A program made the position numbers and the translations under genes. DNA of 64,000 bases from Zopfochytrium polystomum (taxonomy: Eukaryota; Chytridiomycota; Chytridiomycetes; Chytridiales; Chytridiaceae). Of this stretch, positions 57,090 to 64,000 are shown in pieces. The notes under the pieces were generated by a model, which saw only the letters and a list, made by a program, of their open reading frames with translations, searched no databases and had not been told where the DNA came from. Numbering within the stretch: position 1 is the first letter of the stretch; each line of letters starts with the position of its first letter. The stretch covers positions 620,001 to 684,000 of the forward strand of contig JAIVFJ010000002.1 of the NCBI GenBank assembly GCA_025765615.1, in the 5' to 3' direction.

Positions 57090-60000
57090 ATGCCGAAACC
57101 GGCCGCACCTCCACTGCCGGCGAAACGCAGCCGGAGCAGCAGCAGAAGCGTCGCTGGCACGGAAAGCAAACGCACCAACAACGACAAAGACGGCGCAACA
57201 AGCAAGAAAGCGCAAAAGCACTCGATGGACAGCGACGACGAGGGAGTCGACGGCGGCCTCCCATTCAAGAAGAAAACAAAAAGCGACAACCGGCATCGGG
57301 TAAGGCTTGCTCGGCTTCGCTCATTTTACAAGCGAAACGTCTCAACTTGTCTCCCCAGTTTGAGTCTTTTAGCGACAAAATCAAGCAAGTCAAAGTCAAT
57401 GTCGCCAACCGCTTTGTAAAGAACTACACAGACTCTCCCGAGGTGCGTCAGATTGTTGCTTTTGTCAGCCATGCAGTAGGGAACTAACTATCTGAAACTC
57501 GAACCTCAGGGCGGAGAGTCCTTCTTCGTGGAGTCGCTTCCGCTGTGGAGAGACTTGAATCTTACACCTGAGTTTACACGCTATCTCCGAGAGTCGTCGC
57601 GCTACACACAGTCACTGCAGCAGATTCTCTACCATAAACAGCTCATTGTTGACCAGCTTGTGAGCTTCCTTGAAGTCCCAAATACTCCAGCACTGGAACC
57701 TCTGCTGAAGTAAGACTTTGAGTTTCTCAGCATTCAAACTCACCTTTCCACACAGTCTGGTTACGCTTCTTGCTCGGGACTTGCAGGAGGAGTTTTTCCC
57801 TTACTTTTTCCGTGTCATGGAAACTGTGACAAAGTTGCTCAAGCCAGAGTCGGATCCAAAGCGCATCGAGGTTCGTCATTGCCATAGTGGTGCAAATTGT
57901 CCTCTAAGCTCATTTCGCCCATTTGTTTCCAGTGGATCTTCAACACTTTGACATACTTGTTCAAATACCTTGCAGTTCAAGTCACAAAGGAGGCAAATGA
58001 GACCTTCCAGTAAGCAACTCAAGTTCTTGAAACGTTTCTTACACAGCTTGTCAGGCTGTTCACTCTACTTCTCAAAGACCGTCGGCCTTACATCCGCCAA
58101 TTTGCCGCAGAGGCGTTTGCTTTCATTGTTAGAAAAATCCCCAACGATGCTCTTCAGTCATTTTTCGGACTGGTGATGGATACTGTTGTCGAGGATCCAA
58201 TGGATATCTATGTGGATGGCGTGGCTTTGCTTATTTTTGAAACTGTCAAGGTTGTCCCTAGTGTCATTGCCTTTTGAATGATCCCCAAATAACTTGAACC
58301 TTCTCCAGCAAGTTGGGGGCCATCTTCACTCGCGCGCAGTCTCCTTTCTGACGTTGATCATGAAATTGATATCTGAGTACTCTGAAACTGCTAATGGTAT
58401 GTGGTTGATGGGACAGTATGATGATTGCACTTTATTTTTGCTGACCAGCAGTTTAAGATCCGCTCGAGGCTGTTCTCAATGAGCTTTTCTCCAAGATTAT
58501 CGTGCACGTGAAAGGAGAGCATTCTGGGGAGCTGTGGAAGATGATCTTTGCCATTCTCGAGGGCCAACTCAATGTGTTCAAGAAGGAGGGATCGAACCAT
58601 TCAGAGATTTCAATCAGGTATTTGCGCTTGACCCTGGAAATGCTGCGGATCTGTGTTCAGGCAAAGTATGGAACCCACATTCAAGGTCAGTGTTTGTTCT
58701 CCAACTTTGAAAGCTGTGCTGACGTGTTTTGCATGCAACAGATCGAAAGGAGCTTCACGCGAAAATGGGTGAAGCCCTGGCAGTCATCTTTGCCTCTGAG
58801 AATGTTCCTCATGCAATTGTCTTTCCTGCATTGGAATCGTTTGCATCCTTGATTTGCACATCAAGCCTGGATGAGCTGCTGGTGAACTCAAAGAAAGCCC
58901 TGGATGTTCTGTTTGCTCACAAGGTTTGAAGCTCTGCTGTGTTATGTATGGAAAAGGCTGACATCTTGGGTCAAGGATCCAGACATTGTCTTTGCTTTTT
59001 GCGAGTCTGTGAGAAATCGCAAATGCGTGAACTACAGTCGCGTTATTCTACCCCGGTTCCTTAGGTAAAACAGCACATCTTTTGACATATTCTGAACAGC
59101 CCTCATGGTAGCCTGTTGCGGCAAAGTTGGAGTGATATTCCAGAGAAAGCCATTATTTGCCTTGCTATACTTCTTTCTGCGGATGGGGATCAGTATGTGA
59201 ATGACCTGCCATCTGAGTGGAGAACAAATGGGGGCTTTTTAAAGCTTCAAGGCCAGCAAAGCGGTGTATCACCTTTTGCAACATTCATCTTGCAGAGGGC
59301 CACAGTTCAGGTAACAACAATCTTTTTTGCAGTCTTTTAATCACTCAATGTGTGTTTCCCAGAATCCAGCAATGGCAGAGGACTCGTTTGCTTCTGCAGT
59401 TGCTGTGCTGACTGTTGCCAGGTGGATAGATGTCCCTACCACAGAGTTTCTCTCGTTGTTTGCAGCTCTCTTACAAAGTATTTTGGAGTTGCCTCGTGAC
59501 TCAATCTCGGCAACTGGGAGGAATTCTCTGCTACTATCGCTTGCTTTGGATTGCTATGTTGACCGGTGCTTGAAAGCCCGCTCCATATCAAAACTGACGA
59601 CAATCCTTCCTGTTGTTCTGACGGGCTTACAATCTTTTTTGAAGAATTCTTTGTTTGGGTTGATGGCAATTTCTCGCTTTTTTGAAGTTTACTCTGCTTT
59701 AAGGTACTTATTCATGGAACTCTTTTCTTGTGTTTGCAATTTGTTGTCTTACAGTTTCCACAAACATACAGCCAAAAGGTTAAACTGTCACAAGAAGACT
59801 TTCAGGCAATACACGACTCAGTCTCACCCAATCTGTCCTTGCTGAATGGACAAATGAGACTTTACTCGGCAAAACTGATTTCGTGTTCTGGGAAATTGGT
59901 GGGAGACGAGAAAGTTGTGGCAAAATGCGAGGTTTGTCAATTTGCAGCAAACATGTGAACAATACTTTCTAAAAACAAACAAACAAACAGCTGTATGATG

Positions 60001-60554
60001 TTGTTGTGCAACTGGAAAGCCTTGCAGACTCTCACGAGACCCAAAGAGACAAGACTGTTCTTGTGAAGCGCATTGAACACTCTGTTGTGAACAGGCTGTT
60101 TGCAGACACTGAACAAAATGCTGCAATGTCGTACTGCCTTGGTAAAAATTTTCCATAATGAAGTGTGATGTTCCTCTGACGTCCACAACAAGCTCTGCTT
60201 GGAAGTACATTTACACCCCTTCGAGCTGATTCTGCAAAGACTTTGGCTGCCATGGCTGAAAAATTCCCAGATCAATTTTGGGTCAGCTTTTACTCTGCAG
60301 CTTTACACGTGCGATCAAAAGGTGGGTAACTTTTACAGAGCTCTCATTGGCTTATCATTGTTCTCAACTCTATGGAACAGACTTTGAGGCAAACCCAGAT
60401 TGCTCCAAAAATGTTGTCTTTGCGGTGGAAAAACCAAGAAAATTGGCAGCACACTATGACTTGTTTCAGACCAGCAATGCTGGACTTGACTGTGTTCTCT
60501 CCCAGGTGAGGATCTGAAGAGCATGTCAGTATTTGCTCACACAGTTCCTGCCTG

Positions 60555-60595
<41 letters not shown>

Positions 60596-63500
60596 TTCCA
60601 AACCCAGAGGTGACAATGCTGGGTCGAGCCCAGTACTATTTGCAACTTTTGAAAACGCTTCGTCCACTTGCACATGTGGTGGAGAAGCACAGCTCAGAAT
60701 TTCTGCCTTGGTTCCTTGAACTCTTTCACGGCATCAACGGAGACCAGGCATCAAATTTTGATCACAAACTTGTCTGCTCAACTCAACCTGTTATCATTGA
60801 GTTTCTTGAGATTCTCTCTCGCTTGAAAAATCCAGCAAAACTATACCGTGCAAACGACATTTTCGACCTCACACTCCACTTGCTGACCAATGGCAAGCAA
60901 GACATACAAAAGTTGGCCCTCTCTGCTCTGATTACTTGGAAGCAACCTGGTGTTCTGGCATTGGAGGAGCAACTGAGAGGGATGACAGAGGACCGCAAAT
61001 TCAGGAGCTATTTGACCAGATTGAATGTTTCAGAGCTAAAAAGTACTATACCGTCAACGCACATCCCTGATTTGATGAATGCCTTGGTGAGGATCTTGTA
61101 CGGCAAAATTGTCAGTCCCCAAGGGAAGAGGAGTGCTACTGGGATGGTGGCAAGGCGGAACGCAATCTTCTCCTTCATGGTGTCACTGGATGAGTTGGAA
61201 CGTCTTGCAGTATTTGACCTAATGGTCCAACCCTTTGTTGGCATTTCGTTGGACAGAGACGAACAGGAGCAATTGTCCCTGTTGAGGAAAGTTTCAGTTC
61301 GAAAACAAGTTGGTTTCCTGAGTGTTCTGGAACCCATGATCAAGCAGTTGAAGAATCATATGGCGCCGCTTTTGCCCAAACTGCTTCCTGTCTTGCTCCT
61401 TATCGCAAAGAATGGGGAGCTGGTGGCTGCTGCAATGCATCTCAGCGAAGAGAATGAAATTGAGGAAGCAGAGGAGGGTGATGAGGATGGCGATGAGGAT
61501 GGCGATGAGGAGGGCAATGACGAAGAACAGGAAGCCGACAAGGAGCTTGAGGACAAAGTCGATGATGAACAGGAAGAGGACGAGCTCAATGAAGAAGAAA
61601 AGGTCAATGGCCACAAGGCTTGGAGTATCCGCCCTAAATATTTGCGATTTATCCGCAAGCAAAGCGTCAGGCGCTTAACTGAACTATTTGAGGGATGCCA
61701 AGAGTTTGATTATGGTCCATACATTGAGCCAATCTTTGCTTCTTTCCTGAGGGGCCGCCTCCCAAAACTTGACACAGAGAATACGCAAAATCCCAGCTCT
61801 CTCCTTCTGCTCATATCATCGTGGACCAAGCACGCCTCGTTTTGCCAGTATCTCCTCCACGACGAAATCCTCTTGCCAAAAGTGTTCAACATACTTTCAG
61901 CCCCAGTGGTGAAGGAAACGGTGATCTCGCAGATTCTTGAGATGGTAGAATCGATTTTGGAGCTGGACGAGTCAAATGAATCGATGGAGCTTGCCTCGAC
62001 TGTCCTTGGGCCATCCGTCAGGACCTTCATCAACAACGTGGAATCTTATTTGGGGAAGAAAATGGCGGAAAAGTCCTTGTACTCTAAATCGCGTGGTGGA
62101 AGTTTAAGTGACAGAACCATACGAGTGCTGTCGAGCATCTCCAAGCTTGTTCGCCAAGGGAGCAGTGAGACTTTTGAAAAGCTGGGTGGCATCCTCTTGC
62201 CTTTCTTACGAAAGTCTTTCAAACAAGTGTCAGAGAACTTGAAATCAAACATCCTGCAGATTCTGATTGACCTTGTTCCAAGCCTTGCACAACTGAGCAA
62301 GTCTCCACTTCAATCGCCGTACTTTGCTGTTGTCTGCACTATGTTCAATGCTGCTCGCGACATCACCTGCCGATTGAAAGCGGTGGAATTTTTGGAACTC
62401 CTCTCCCAGATTGATTCAAGACTGGCAGGAATTATAGATTTACTGCGAGACCTGAATGCAATGTCACGCTCACGAGTTGGAGAGCCTGATTTTGATCGCC
62501 GCTTCAATGCACTATCAAGGATTCAGGCAATAGGTGCAACTTTGGATGCACAGCAATGGCTGCCCCTTCTTTACAGCCTGATGCATCTGCTCCACGACGA
62601 GGGCGAGTACTCTATTCGGACAAGTTCTTTCCACACGCTGGCCACGTTTTTGGATCGTGCCTCTGGCTTTGACAAGGAGAGCAAGACGTTTGTTCACCCT
62701 GCAGAAGCTGCACTCACCCAGCAGGTGTTTGCTGTTGTTCTTCCTGCCATTCGACAGGCCATGAGACACAAGTCAGAACTCGTGCGGCAAGAGTTTATCA
62801 ATCTGCTTGGAATCCTTGTTCACCGCTTTCCAACTCACCCTGAAGTGTCAGATTTGGTGTTTCTCCTGTCTGATGGAGATGAGGAAGCCAGCTTTTTCAA
62901 CACCATCTATCATATCCAACTCCATCGGCGATCAAGGGCGCTTCGCCGTCTTGCTGATGCTTGCAAATTGAAAAAGTTTAGTACATCAAACATCACAAGA
63001 ATCTTCCTGCCTCTCGCTACCCACTTTGTTTTTGAAAGCGACAGGAATGTAGACACTGTCCTGATCAATGACGCAATTGAAGCTATTGCTGCGTGCGCCT
63101 CCTTGCTCCAATGGGGTCGATACATTGACCTGATTCGCCATTTCTTCAAGATTATTTCTAGACGTCAACAGAATGAAAAGGAGCTGATTCGCGTCATTGT
63201 CGCTATTGTGGACAAGTTTAACTTCCCACTGGCCGTGGGTCCTGAGGCTGTTGATGGTGAGAATTCCAAAGAGGACAAGGAAGAAGAAGAAGAAGACACG
63301 GAAACAGCAGCTCCAGGCGATGCAATGGAAGTGGATGACGAGGCAGTCCCTGAAGTGGGCGATGGCGACACTACCAAAGGTACAGCAGCTGCCCTAGAAG
63401 GCCGGGCGCTTGCAGAGCGAATTCACTCGACTGTTGTCAAATACCTGCTTCCAACTCTGTTCACCCACCTTACGTTCATTGAGGATGACACACGCAGCGT

Positions 63501-64000
63501 TCGCGCCCCTGTAGCTTTTGGAATCGCAAGGCTTCTAAAGAAACTGCCAGAGGTGTCAATGCAGCTGATGTTGCCAAAGCTCCTGACGACCATGTGTGTG
63601 AACCTGCGCAGCCGGTACTTTGAAGTGCGCGATAGTATCCGACAAGCTCTACTTCGTATTGTCATTGAACTGGGACCTTCTTACTTCCTGTACGTGGTCA
63701 AAGAGCTGGAGTCTGCTCTGAAGCGTGGTTATCAGCTGCATGTCCTCGGGTATACCATCCACATGCTCCTTGTCGGAGTTGCAGACAAATTCCCACCAGA
63801 GAGCTTGGATGAGTGTGCTGCGCCAATGGTGCGGATTTTCATCAACGACATTTTCGGGGATACAGGAGAGGAGCGCACTGTTGACGCACTGAAGAACAAG
63901 ATGGCTGAGATGCGCTCAACGAAAAGCTTCAACTCATTTGAACTCTTGTCAAAGTCAATTCGAGCTGAGAAAGCCTCTGTGTTGCTTCTACCTTTGAAGG
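57090..64000 (+). CDS. UTP20: UTP20, second copy, 3' end beyond the window
   Basis: Same gene as 31401-40983 in inverted orientation. Exon 1 57090-57299, intron 57300-57358, then exons as in the other copy. Splicing of the A39-containing intron (about 60507-60594) joins LDCVLSQ to IPNPEVTMLGRAQYYLQ. The window cuts the gene inside the long exon, so it is unknown whether this copy is complete. ATG 57090 is chosen over an in-frame one at 56973 because it lies in CCACCTATGCC and the upstream part is low complexity. Confidence 0.88.
60555..60593. repeat. A39 homopolymer in UTP20 intron (right arm)
   Basis: Thirty-nine A directly followed by G|ATTCC. Counterpart of T40 at 37479-37518. Confidence 0.9.

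Larger units (their letters stand above)
54740..64000 (-). repeat. giant inverted repeat, right arm (runs off the window)
   Basis: Mirror of 34072-43333. The breakpoint falls inside the reverse transcriptase gene at GGCGTGTTTGATG. The arm carries the RT 3' end, the 1.65-kb intergenic region and UTP20. Confidence 0.95.

Overview
The window reads as nuclear DNA of a zoosporic (flagellated) early-diverging fungus, perhaps a chytrid or blastocladiomycete. Genes have short introns (about 50-110 bp, GT..AG) and polyA signals, and proteins are rich in Ala/Pro/Gln/His low complexity. The housekeeping genes are of types found in fungi: UTP20, glutamine-dependent NAD+ synthetase and ornithine aminotransferase. 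Two genes belong only to organisms with motile cilia: a RIB43A protofilament-ribbon protein and the dynein-arm assembly factor DNAAF5. A cellular (rvt-like) reverse transcriptase gene also fits fungi. The lineage is inferred; no marker here fixes the phylum.

Layout. 0-3.2 kb: one small membrane or secreted protein gene (minus) and microsatellites. 3.2-19.5 kb: two convergent paralogues (gene A plus, gene B minus), each with three tandem CxHx6CxxC zinc-binding repeats followed by GATA-like CxxC..CxxC finger(s), and each with a 9-nt microexon. Between them lie an SAP-like gene (gene C), scrambled relics of gene C, and an inverted pair of ~400-bp TG..CA repeats. 20.6-24.8 kb: ornithine aminotransferase, RIB43A and tRNA-Ile(AAT). 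25.6-27.7 kb: a third copy of the ~400-bp repeat, an LTR-like block with strong heat-shock-element arrays and a TATA box, and a WD40 gene relic. 27.7-30.9 kb: DNAAF5, with its first exon unaccounted for. 31.4-41 kb: UTP20 (minus), convergent with DNAAF5.

34.07-64 kb is dominated by a giant inverted repeat. The left arm (34,072-43,333) matches the reverse complement of the right arm (54,740-64,000) with no substitution that I noticed; the one difference found is a 40- versus 39-base homopolymer. The right arm runs into the window edge, so its true length is unknown. The 11.4-kb spacer holds a membrane-anchored short-chain dehydrogenase (minus), NAD+ synthetase (plus), a ferric-reductase/NOX-family gene (minus, with frame breaks) and the first three quarters of the intact reverse transcriptase gene. 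Each arm carries UTP20 and the 3' end of the reverse transcriptase, so the left side has a truncated RT copy.

The genes do not form one pathway. Shared themes are ciliary function (RIB43A, DNAAF5), ribosome biogenesis (UTP20) and core metabolism. The most unusual content is the zinc-finger paralogue pair with microexons, the reverse transcriptase, and the palindrome, which may be real or an assembly fold-back.
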